Source of the DNA: Deltaproteobacteria bacterium
Lineage (GTDB): Bacteria; Desulfobacterota; Syntrophia; Syntrophales; Smithellaceae
DNA: 12,368 bases
Assembly (NCBI GenBank): GCA_017860985.1
Contig: JAGFXG010000014.1
Coordinates: 1 to 12,368 of the forward strand
Direction of reading: 5' to 3'
In this document: in pieces, positions 1 through 7,286 of the stretch
Layout: each line of letters starts with the position of its first letter
How positions within the stretch are numbered: position 1 is the first letter of the stretch
Notes under the pieces: generated by a model
The model's database searches: none
Told to the model about the DNA's origin: nothing
The model's input: the letters and a program-made list of their open reading frames with translations, nothing else
Position numbers and translations under genes: made by a program

Positions 1-2141
1 TGCCATTGTTCGTCGCGGTAAGCCGGAAGCGTGAGCGCGGCGCCTGCCGCCCGTTTGGCAAAGACATGACCGGATGGGACAACGGAGGATTGAAGACCGT
101 TTTTCCGTTCAGCGATTAAATCGCGCATTCTTGCTTCGTGATCCAGGTCTCCTTCGCAAAGGATGTCGCACAAGGTATTGATCGCTTCCGGGACATTGCG
201 GTATAGCGCCTTGAACGAGAAGATCATTTTTTGCCAGGTGTCTGTCGCGTCGACCAGAAATCCTGCGGTGAGGTCATATCCGAATCCGCCCATGTTGAGC
301 GCGATGCGCTTGGACATTTCGTCATACGTAAGACCCGCCGCTCCCATGCCGCTCATGATTTTTCCAAGAAGGGGAAGGTAAGGCTGAAGGTCTTCAGGCA
401 CATGGGCGATGTCAAAAGCCAGGTCAACATAAGCAATGCCGTTGGTGAAGAGGTCATGCTCCAGAACCGGCACAGATGAGAGGACTTTATGTTCCGTCGG
501 GATGGTTTCCACCTTTCGGGGAATATCAGCCAGTTTTAATTTGGGAAGGGATGCCGCAGCTTCCGGCGGATCGGTTTCAGCCTGAAAGGCTTTCAGACGG
601 GCAGCCTGTTCATCGATTTCGCGCAGATGCTCCTTCGAAAAGCTGTTTTTCAGGACAGTCATCTTCCGCTTTATCTTTTCTTCATTTTTCCGGCTGAAAT
701 CGGGATCAGGTTCCAGGACGGCAAGAAGACGATGTGGATTGTCCACAAGCCACCTGCTGGTCATTTTCTGGAATATCTGCGGATCATCTGTCCAGAGATT
801 TCGAATGCGATCGATGGCTTTTGCGAAATCAAGACCTGCCAGGGAATCGCCGTCATAGAGCCAGGTCTGAAAAACATTGCCCATCAGGGTAATGCCGTAG
901 GGGTAAGAGCCACGGGATATTTCCTTGCCGTGAAATTCGACCTGATGCAGAATGCCTTCAACCAGTTCCCTGTCAAATCCCTTCCCTGCAATTTTTTCCA
1001 GTGAGTCAAGAATCAGCTTTTCAATTTTCTGGATGTCGCTGTTTTGCACGTTGCGCAGGCCCGCGCAAAACATCAACTGCTTCAAATCCGATTCCATGCC
1101 GGATACGGGTGTCATATCCTCGCCGAGGCCGGAGTCAATCAGCGCCTGCCGCAGGGGACTGGCCGCGCTGCCTACCAGCAGACCGGAAAGAATCTCCAGA
1201 AGAAGGGCTGTTTCAAAATCTTTATTTTCCGCCAGCATCCATGCCATGTTGACAATGGTTCTATTTGCGATGGATTCGTCTTTATCCACGGGGTACGTGC
1301 CGGAAACACGTCTTGGCCCCGGAAAAAAAGACTGGCTTTTGATTGAAGAATCAACATCCACGCGATCAAATCCGTCGAGTATTTCAGCCAGAAACTGCAG
1401 ATGATCGGAGGTTGGAATATCTCCGTATAGAAAGAAGCGTGCATTGGTCGGAGAGTAATACTTCCGGTGAAAATCCCTGAATTGCTCATACGTCAGATCG
1501 GGAATCACGTCCGGATCGCCCCCGGAATCCAAAGCGTAAATGGTGTCGGGATAAAGATTCTCCTGAATGCCTTTGTACATCAGTGAATCAGGGGACGAAT
1601 AGACCCCCTTCATTTCATTATAGACGATGCCGGAAATGATCAGGTCGCTTTCAATGTTGCCGGGAATTGCAAATTCCAGGTGATGGCCTTCCTGCAGAAA
1701 GGTTTCTTTGAGCATGCGGGGGTGCAGAACCAGATCCGTGTATACGCGGGCAAGATTGAAAAAGTCAGTCCGGATCTGGCTGGCGACCGGGTAAACCGTT
1801 TTGTCCGGGTAGGTAAAGGCATTGATGAATGTCTGCATGGTGGAGCGTATCAGTTCCTTGAAGGCATCCTTGAGGGGATATTTTTCCGAGCCGGCCAGAA
1901 CGGAATGTTCCAGAATATGGGGCAGGCCCGTCGAATCCTCGGGCGGTGTCCGGAAACCGATGGCGTATAAATTCTCGCGGTCAAAGGCGTGCAGGTGCAA
2001 AACCTTTGCGCCGGTTTTGATGTGTTCTATTTCATACGCGGTTAGGCGCATGGCTTCTATGATTTCCACCCGCAATACTTTGAAGCCGTGCAACTGATCG
2101 CCGGTTTGCATGGTCGGCTCCGGGACATTTACCTGAGGCAT
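1..2141 (-). CDS. Presequence protease-type M16C zinc metallopeptidase (partial, C-terminus beyond window)
   Basis: Reading leftward from ATG at 2141, one frame stays open to position 1 (713 codons, no stop). The family cleaves small peptides and unfolded targeting sequences inside a closed two-half chamber. The inverted zinc motif HILEH is at residues 75-79 (zinc ligands H75 and H79, catalytic E78). The third ligand is probably E176 in VYNEMKGV, 97 residues after H79, the same spacing as in human PreP. The M16C-type middle region follows. PreP/Cym1 proteins are about 970-1000 residues, so roughly a quarter is missing off the left edge. No signal peptide is seen, so a cytoplasmic peptidase is expected. 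The start is supported by AAGGAG about 10 nt upstream. It lies 33 nt after the DUF3047-OmpA gene and is probably the distal part of the same operon. Family assignment is strong; the natural substrate is unknown. Confidence 0.93.
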   Translation of the reverse strand, partial: MPQVNVPEPTMQTGDQLHGFKVLRVEIIEAMRLTAYEIEHIKTGAKVLHLHAFDRENLYAIGFRTPPEDSTGLPHILEHSVLAGSEKYPLKDAFKELIRSTMQTFINAFTYPDKTVYPVASQIRTDFFNLARVYTDLVLHPRMLKETFLQEGHHLEFAIPGNIESDLIISGIVYNEMKGVYSSPDSLMYKGIQENLYPDTIYALDSGGDPDVIPDLTYEQFRDFHRKYYSPTNARFFLYGDIPTSDHLQFLAEILDGFDRVDVDSSIKSQSFFPGPRRVSGTYPVDKDESIANRTIVNMAWMLAENKDFETALLLEILSGLLVGSAASPLRQALIDSGLGEDMTPVSGMESDLKQLMFCAGLRNVQNSDIQKIEKLILDSLEKIAGKGFDRELVEGILHQVEFHGKEISRGSYPYGITLMGNVFQTWLYDGDSLAGLDFAKAIDRIRNLWTDDPQIFQKMTSRWLVDNPHRLLAVLEPDPDFSRKNEEKIKRKMTVLKNSFSKEHLREIDEQAARLKAFQAETDPPEAAASLPKLKLADIPRKVETIPTEHKVLSSVPVLEHDLFTNGIAYVDLAFDIAHVPEDLQPYLPLLGKIMSGMGAAGLTYDEMSKRIALNMGGFGYDLTAGFLVDATDTWQKMIFSFKALYRNVPEAINTLCDILCEGDLDHEARMRDLIAERKNGLQSSVVPSGHVFAKRAAGAALTLPAYRDEQW

Positions 2142-2174
2142 TCCTGTTACACTCCTTATATTCCGTGGATTGCT

Positions 2175-3356
2175 TTATTCCGGGCAGTCCTGAATCATGA
2201 CCCGGCGGTTTTTCAGCTGACCTTCCAGGGTGCTGTTGTCGGCAATAGGTTCGGATGACCCTACGCCTTTGACGATCAGGCGTTCCGCGTCGATATTGAA
2301 TTTTTCGACAAGGTAATTTTTTACGCCTTCGGCACGCTCACGGGACAGTTCCATGTTGTATATCTCTGAACCGATATTGTCCGTGTGGCCGGTAATCGTC
2401 AGTCTTGAACCCGGATTCTTCACCAGATATTCCAGGATGGTGGGCGCCTTGTCATCGAGACTTTGATGAACATGCGTTGAATTGGTTTCAAATTCAACGC
2501 TGATGTTGACGCAACTGGCCTTGCTGAAATCCTCCCTGACCGGTATTTCTACGATGGCCTTCGGAATGGATTTCCGTTTCGGGGCTGAAATAACGGGGGT
2601 TCGGGCCGTAATTTTTTCCTTGGCGGCCTGGGTTACTGCGATATCTTTCACCTCGCTGCTGAAGAATATATCGCCGATCATGCCATCGGCGGAATTCTTT
2701 GTTTGCTGGGTGTTGATATGAACCTGAACGCCGGTGGTTACGCCCAGCGGTTCACCGCCGTTGATATCGGCAAACAGTCTTTTATAGTCTTCGTAGATAT
2801 TGCGGCGTTCCGTGTACCACTGGCCTGTTTTGTCCGTCTTATTTCTCAGGACAACATAACGCAATTTATCGCCGCCTATCTGCTTGCTGCGTCCGCTCCA
2901 GCCCTTGGGTGCTTCATTGTCCCAGATGTAGCCGACGACAGGCGTATTCAGCACGGCCGGGAATCCCGTTTCCTTGAAAGCGACATAAACCTGCAGGGCC
3001 TGGTCATCCGTCTCTTTTCTGCGGACATCACCTCCGACAGGCAGTTTATTGACCTTCCAGCGCCATGAGATAATCGGGAAATCTTTCACGTTCACCCGGG
3101 CAGATGTGCGGAAACCGAAAGACGTGTTGCCCTGGGAGAACAAATGCATGTAATAATTTGCCCCGTCTTTCTCGATTTTCAATGTCGGTGTGCCGGCTTT
3201 TTTATCTAAAACCCAGCCGGGGGGCACTCCGCCCGGCATATCCGCTGATCGGAACCTGGTTACCGGAACGACCGATGCGCGAGCGACGGCGCACACCGCA
3301 ACAACCAAAAAAATGGAAAAGATACAATTCAGGAGGGAAAATATGCTTTTACTCAT
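2175..3356 (-). CDS. Exported DUF3047 - OmpA C-terminal fusion protein
   Basis: The chosen start is ATG 3356, 38 codons inside the longest open frame, because it begins directly with a signal peptide: MSKS, a hydrophobic stretch, then ARA before the likely cleavage at residue 27. The protein is then 393 residues. Residues about 33-240 resemble DUF3047, a family of unknown function, with typical pieces such as ISWRWKVNKLPVGGD and DDQALQVYVAF. A basic, Ala/Pro-containing linker follows (about 241-280). Residues about 285-393 are an OmpA-like peptidoglycan-binding domain with TGHTDNIGS, LSRERA and the C-terminal NRRV. Two cysteines (about 282 and 391) bracket this domain and could form a disulfide. 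A soluble periplasmic protein docked on peptidoglycan is inferred. The start overlaps the end of pyrE by 8 nt (ATGAGTAA), which suggests translational coupling; no strong SD is visible. DUF3047 normally stands alone, so the fusion is notable. Confidence 0.88.
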   Translation of the reverse strand: MSKSIFSLLNCIFSIFLVVAVCAVARASVVPVTRFRSADMPGGVPPGWVLDKKAGTPTLKIEKDGANYYMHLFSQGNTSFGFRTSARVNVKDFPIISWRWKVNKLPVGGDVRRKETDDQALQVYVAFKETGFPAVLNTPVVGYIWDNEAPKGWSGRSKQIGGDKLRYVVLRNKTDKTGQWYTERRNIYEDYKRLFADINGGEPLGVTTGVQVHINTQQTKNSADGMIGDIFFSSEVKDIAVTQAAKEKITARTPVISAPKRKSIPKAIVEIPVREDFSKASCVNISVEFETNSTHVHQSLDDKAPTILEYLVKNPGSRLTITGHTDNIGSEIYNMELSRERAEGVKNYLVEKFNIDAERLIVKGVGSSEPIADNSTLEGQLKNRRVMIQDCPE

Positions 3357-3939
3357 GACGGCCGGCAGCTTTCTGCGCTCGTAACGCCATGATTTCCGTC
3401 CGGGTGAAGACAGACTGCAGATGATCGACATGCTGGAGAATATTTTCCTTGCCGCCTTCTTCACGGTCAATCAGCGCAATCACGCGATCAATTACCAGTC
3501 CGGCCTTGCGGGCATGTTCGATGGCGGTAATCGTGGAACCGCCCGTGGTAATTACATCATCGATAATAACGACCGTTTCGCCGGCTTCTACGCTGCCTTC
3601 GATGGCGCTTTTCGTGCCGTGAGCTTTTGCATCTTTGCGCACGATGAATGATTTAACCGGCCTGCCCTTCTGGTAGGAAATCACAGCGAGTGAATTGGCA
3701 ATCGGATCAGCCCCCAGGGTGAGGCCTCCAGCCGCGGTGACCGGAGCGTCCTTAATCATGTCAAAAATAATTTCGCCGATCAGGTTCATCCCTTCAGGAT
3801 CCAGGGTGGTTGGCTTGCAGTTGAAATAATAATTGCTCTGCCGGCCCGAGGCCAGTGTGAAAGGCGGGTTTTCGCTGTATTTGAAGGAACGCTGCAGGAT
3901 GATTTCGCCAAGGCGTTCCTTTTTCTCTTGAATGCTCAT
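3349..3939 (-). CDS. pyrE: Orotate phosphoribosyltransferase
   Basis: PyrE transfers the phosphoribosyl group of PRPP to orotate to give OMP, the fifth step of de novo pyrimidine synthesis, in the cytoplasm. The protein is 196 residues from ATG 3939, the usual size. It shows the N-terminal substrate segment ASGRQSNYYFNCKPT, the flexible catalytic loop with K and H (VRKDAKAHGTKS), and the PRPP-binding signature VVIIDDVITTGGST. A 28-codon longer frame exists, but ATG 3939 has GGAGG 10 nt upstream and gives the expected N-terminus. It sits 35 nt after the TonB-like gene, and its last codons overlap the start of the DUF3047-OmpA gene. No other pyr gene is in the window. Confidence 0.96.
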   Translation of the reverse strand: MSIQEKKERLGEIILQRSFKYSENPPFTLASGRQSNYYFNCKPTTLDPEGMNLIGEIIFDMIKDAPVTAAGGLTLGADPIANSLAVISYQKGRPVKSFIVRKDAKAHGTKSAIEGSVEAGETVVIIDDVITTGGSTITAIEHARKAGLVIDRVIALIDREEGGKENILQHVDHLQSVFTRTEIMALRAQKAAGRHE

Positions 3940-3974
3940 GTGAATATGTCCTCCGCTAGAGAGATTTTCCGGGA

Positions 3975-4682
3975 TTAGGAATTGTGATTGCTGATCACGA
4001 ATTTGACGGGCAATTCCGCCCATGTTTTATAAGGGATCCCCGACTTTTTTGCCGGTTCAAATTTCCATGTTTTGACCGCCTGGATGGCTGATTGATCCAG
4101 AACGGCATAGCCGGATGACTTTCGAATCACAGCCTCCCCGACACGGCCATTGACAAGGATTTCAGCCCCAACGAGGACAACACCTTCATAGCCCTGCTGC
4201 CTTGCAATGTCCGGATAACCGGGCGGCGGATTCTCTCTGTACAGGGGCTGGCTGTCGGAACCTGCGGCCTCCCGGCCCGCCGTGTGCCCCTTCATGCCGG
4301 AAGCGGGGGATTGACTGTTTGCCACGGTATAAGTGATGGTTTCGTGATCGGATGTAAACATCGCATTGTCGCCGTCAGCCGGTTTGGTTGATGAGGTGGC
4401 TGCTTTGCTTTCCGCTCTGATGTGCCCTGCAGTTCTCGCTTCCGGAGCCACACGGGTTTTTATGGAGGGCAGAGGTGCTTTCCAAATGTGGTTTTCCGGG
4501 ACGGGTACAGAAGACGGTTCATGTTTTGCGGCAAATGACACCCACATGAAATCAAGTTTGCCCAGATCCCGCTGGATCACGGCATTGCCGGACAGGCTGA
4601 AAACCATGATGACCGCCGCCAGTCCATGCAGACCGAGCGATGCACAAATCCCCAGCAGTTTATTTTGTTTCCCAGTTTCCAT
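3975..4682 (-). CDS. TonB C-terminal domain (energy transducer TonB family) protein
   Basis: The 235-residue protein has the standard TonB layout: a short cytoplasmic start, one hydrophobic membrane segment at about residues 9-31, a variable periplasmic linker (about 50-145), and a C-terminal TonB domain at about 147-232. The domain is recognised by PPPGYPDIARQQGYEGVV, the GRVGEAVIRKSSGY strand, LDQSAIQAVKTWKFEPA, and the closing PVKFVI strand. Such proteins couple inner-membrane proton motive force to outer-membrane receptors when partnered by ExbB/ExbD; neither partner, nor a receptor, is in the window. The linker is not the strongly Pro/Lys-repetitive type of E. coli TonB. It starts 11 nt after the metH stop without a good SD, so translation may depend on reinitiation from metH. 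It could serve envelope integrity rather than uptake. Confidence 0.87.
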   Translation of the reverse strand: METGKQNKLLGICASLGLHGLAAVIMVFSLSGNAVIQRDLGKLDFMWVSFAAKHEPSSVPVPENHIWKAPLPSIKTRVAPEARTAGHIRAESKAATSSTKPADGDNAMFTSDHETITYTVANSQSPASGMKGHTAGREAAGSDSQPLYRENPPPGYPDIARQQGYEGVVLVGAEILVNGRVGEAVIRKSSGYAVLDQSAIQAVKTWKFEPAKKSGIPYKTWAELPVKFVISNHNS

Positions 4683-4693
4683 GAACAGTCGTT

Positions 4694-7099
4694 TTACTTT
4701 TTTAATAATTGATCAATGATCCTGACAGCGGCCACGCCGTCTTTGGCAAAGGACGCGCCAATGGATGCGGCATAAGCTTCTGTCACCACAGCGCCGCCGA
4801 CGAGAAAATCCGTCTTGATCCCCCGGGCGCGGGCCAGGCTGATGATGTCTTTCATGTTGACCATTGTTGTCGTCATCAGCGCGGACAGCCCGATCACATC
4901 CGGCTTTTCCTTTTTGGCCGCCTCAATAATGACCTCATCCTGAACATCCTTGCCCAGATCAATGACAGAATAACCGTAATTTCTCAGAAGCAGCGCGACA
5001 ATGTTTTTGCCGATATCATGGATATCGCCCCTGACGGTGGCGAGCAATACTTTCCCCTTTTCGGATCCGGCCGCTTTCTTCAGATGCGGTTCCAGGAAAG
5101 CAAGCGCTTTTTTCATGGTTTCTGCCGCCGCCATCAGTTGCGGCAGGAAATAAATTTTTTTCTCGTACAAATCCCCCACACGCACAATGGCCGGGATCAG
5201 GATTTCATCAACCAGCCGGTTGGCCGGCCGGCCTGTTTTGAGAATATCCTCGATGAAAGCCGTGATATGCTCCCGGTCTCCGTCCAAAACAGCCGCAGTG
5301 ACTTTTTCGTCGGGAGAAGCGGCCGCAGCCGAAACCGTTTTGGATAAAGCGTCGGCGGCAGGCTGTGCAAAATGGTGAATGAAATGCAGAGAGGCCTTGT
5401 CTCTGGCAATCAGCGTGTCTGCCGCTTTCTTCACGTTCATCAGTTCCACACTGGCCGGATTGGCAATCGCCATGGTCAGTCCGCTGTACTGCGCCATGGC
5501 CAGAAACGCGGAATTCAGCCAGGGGCGGCCCGGCATGCCGAACGAAACGTTGGACAGCCCGAGGATGGTTCTGCTTTTAAAGGTTTTTTTGCACCAGCTT
5601 ACCGTGGCCAGTGTTTCCCTGGCGGCCTGGGCGTCTGAGGCAACCGCCATCACCAGACCGTCCACGACAAAATCGTCTTTGGTCAGGCCAAATTTTTGTG
5701 CTTTTTGAAAAATCGCCTGAATAACCGCCTGGCGTTTTTTGGCGGTTTTCGGAATATCGCCGTCCGTTAACGGAAGCAGGATAAACATTGCACCGTATTT
5801 TGCGGCAAGCGGCATGAGCCTGGCCAGCTTCTCTTTTTCTCCGGAAATGGAGTTGATCAGCATCCGCCCCGGATAAATCCTGAGGGCTGCTTCAATGGTT
5901 TCCACCCGGGATGAATCGATGACCAGCGGCAGTCGCGTGGACGTGGATAAAAGACCGATCACTTTTTTGATTGTCTGCACTTCGTCAATGCCGGGCTGGC
6001 CGACGTTGACGTCCAGAAGTGATGCGCCCTGCCTTTCCTGTTCCTGCGCCATCTGGCGGATGATAGACAGTTTGCCTTCCAGAAGCTCCTCCTGCAGGGC
6101 TTTTTTCCCGGTCGGATTGATTCTTTCTCCGATAACAAAGAGCGGTTGATTCTCATCCAGATGCAAAAAGCTCCGCGAGGAACTGAGGGCGGCTATTGAA
6201 ACACGGTTTGATTTTGCCGGTTTTCTGCCGCTGATGGCTTTTGCCAAAGCCGCGATATGTTCCGGTGTTGTCCCGCAGCAGCCACCCAGCAGATTGGCGC
6301 CGGCGGACAGCAGTTTTCGGGCATGGCCGGCAAACGTTTTGGCGTCCATGTCAAAGACTGTTTTTAAACCTTCGAGCCGGGGAATCCCGGCATTGGGTTT
6401 GGCCAGAAGGGGAACCGTCGCGTAGGGCTTCATCGCGGCGATAAATTCCGCCATTTGTTCGGGGCCGGCGGAACAATTACACCCCACGGCATCCGCGCCG
6501 AGGCTTTGCAGGGTAATGAGCGCACTCTCCGGAGGAGTGCCCCCCAGCGTGTGCCCGTCTTTTTCAAACGTCATGGACGTCATGGTGAAGATATCCGAAA
6601 GTTCTTTCACCGCCAGCAGGGCCGCACGCGTTTCCTGAATGTCAATCATGGTTTCGATCACGATGAGGTCACAGCCGCCGTCGATCAGGCCGCGCGCCTG
6701 TTCTTTGAAAGCCTCCACGGCTTCTTCAAAACCGAGCGGACCGAAGGGTTCAACGAACAAACCGGTAGGGCCGATATCACCGGCAACGAGCGCTTTTTTC
6801 CCGCAAGCCTGTCTGGCCAGTCGTGCGAGCTCCAGGTTGACCGAATAAACATCTTTTTTTACGCTGTATTGCTTCAGCTTGAAACGATTCGCGCCGAAGC
6901 TGCAGGTGTAGATAATCTGAGCACCCGCTTTCACATAGGCCGCGTGAACATCCTGAATGACCGTCGGGTTTTTCAGACACCAGATTTCCGGACAGGCACC
7001 CGCCGGCAATCCGTTTTTCTGCAGCTCGGTGCCGGTTGCCCCGTCCAGAATAACTACCTGTTTATTCAGAAGATTCTTAATTTTAATGTTTTTATTCAC
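4694..7099 (-). CDS. metH: Cobalamin-dependent methionine synthase lacking the SAM-activation domain
   Basis: The predicted enzyme moves a methyl group from methyltetrahydrofolate through cobalamin to homocysteine, giving methionine. Domains in order: homocysteine S-methyltransferase (about 12-290; ILDGATGTELQK, zinc cysteines C209 and the GGCCG pair C274/C275), pterin-binding TIM barrel (about 320-560; FVIGERINPTGKKA, LPLVIDSS, LSNVSFGMPGR), cobalamin cap helices (about 600-670), and the B12-binding Rossmann domain (about 683-801; D-x-H-x-x-G with the cobalt-ligating H694, then GGAVVTE). At 801 residues it lacks the roughly 350-residue SAM-dependent reactivation domain of E. coli MetH, as in Thermotoga-type enzymes, so a separate reactivase is probably needed. 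GTG 7099 is preceded by AGGGG 5 nt upstream and gives a normal N-terminus. It is the first gene of the tight minus-strand run. Confidence 0.93.
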   Translation of the reverse strand: MNKNIKIKNLLNKQVVILDGATGTELQKNGLPAGACPEIWCLKNPTVIQDVHAAYVKAGAQIIYTCSFGANRFKLKQYSVKKDVYSVNLELARLARQACGKKALVAGDIGPTGLFVEPFGPLGFEEAVEAFKEQARGLIDGGCDLIVIETMIDIQETRAALLAVKELSDIFTMTSMTFEKDGHTLGGTPPESALITLQSLGADAVGCNCSAGPEQMAEFIAAMKPYATVPLLAKPNAGIPRLEGLKTVFDMDAKTFAGHARKLLSAGANLLGGCCGTTPEHIAALAKAISGRKPAKSNRVSIAALSSSRSFLHLDENQPLFVIGERINPTGKKALQEELLEGKLSIIRQMAQEQERQGASLLDVNVGQPGIDEVQTIKKVIGLLSTSTRLPLVIDSSRVETIEAALRIYPGRMLINSISGEKEKLARLMPLAAKYGAMFILLPLTDGDIPKTAKKRQAVIQAIFQKAQKFGLTKDDFVVDGLVMAVASDAQAARETLATVSWCKKTFKSRTILGLSNVSFGMPGRPWLNSAFLAMAQYSGLTMAIANPASVELMNVKKAADTLIARDKASLHFIHHFAQPAADALSKTVSAAAASPDEKVTAAVLDGDREHITAFIEDILKTGRPANRLVDEILIPAIVRVGDLYEKKIYFLPQLMAAAETMKKALAFLEPHLKKAAGSEKGKVLLATVRGDIHDIGKNIVALLLRNYGYSVIDLGKDVQDEVIIEAAKKEKPDVIGLSALMTTTMVNMKDIISLARARGIKTDFLVGGAVVTEAYAASIGASFAKDGVAAVRIIDQLLKK

Positions 7100-7140
7100 A
7101 ATTGCCCCTGAACAGGATGTGTTTTTGTTAAACGATGTCC

Positions 7141-7194
7141 CTATACCATCTTTGGAACAAGAAGTGGAAGCTTTTTTTTTGTCTGAATAATCAT
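7141..7194 (-). CDS. Possible 17-codon leader ORF upstream of metH
   Basis: In the 187-nt gap between the ATP-grasp gene and metH, an ATG at 7194 has AGAGG five nt upstream. It opens a 17-codon frame (MIIQTKKKLPLLVPKMV) that ends at TAG 7141-7143, 41 nt before the metH GTG. It contains a run of nine A's on the coding strand. One extra A there would join this frame to metH and add 32 residues; the extension has no family counterpart I recognise. It may be a translated leader or chance. The composition does not reveal an amino-acid attenuator (no methionine run). Low confidence. Confidence 0.22.
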   Translation of the reverse strand: MIIQTKKKLPLLVPKMV

Positions 7195-7286
7195 TAAATC
7201 CTCTTGAACATCAAGGAATTATCTTTGCATTATGTTCTGTTGGATGCCGGTAGAAAAACCCGATGCATGGGTGGAGCCAGGGTTCT

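Noticed and set aside
627..1404. Overlapping plus-strand open frames of 125 and 150 codons
   Set aside because: Both are antisense to the M16C peptidase, whose frame shows the zinc motif and is open throughout.
4709..5347. 212-codon plus-strand open frame
   Set aside because: Antisense to the B12-binding half of metH, with no recognisable domain or start site.
6455..7111. 218-codon plus-strand open frame
   Set aside because: It lies wholly antisense to the strongly supported metH gene and its product matches no family; a shadow of the coding strand.
7172..7180. T9 run as a plus-strand intrinsic terminator
   Set aside because: No GC-rich stem precedes it on the plus strand, and no plus-strand gene ends there.
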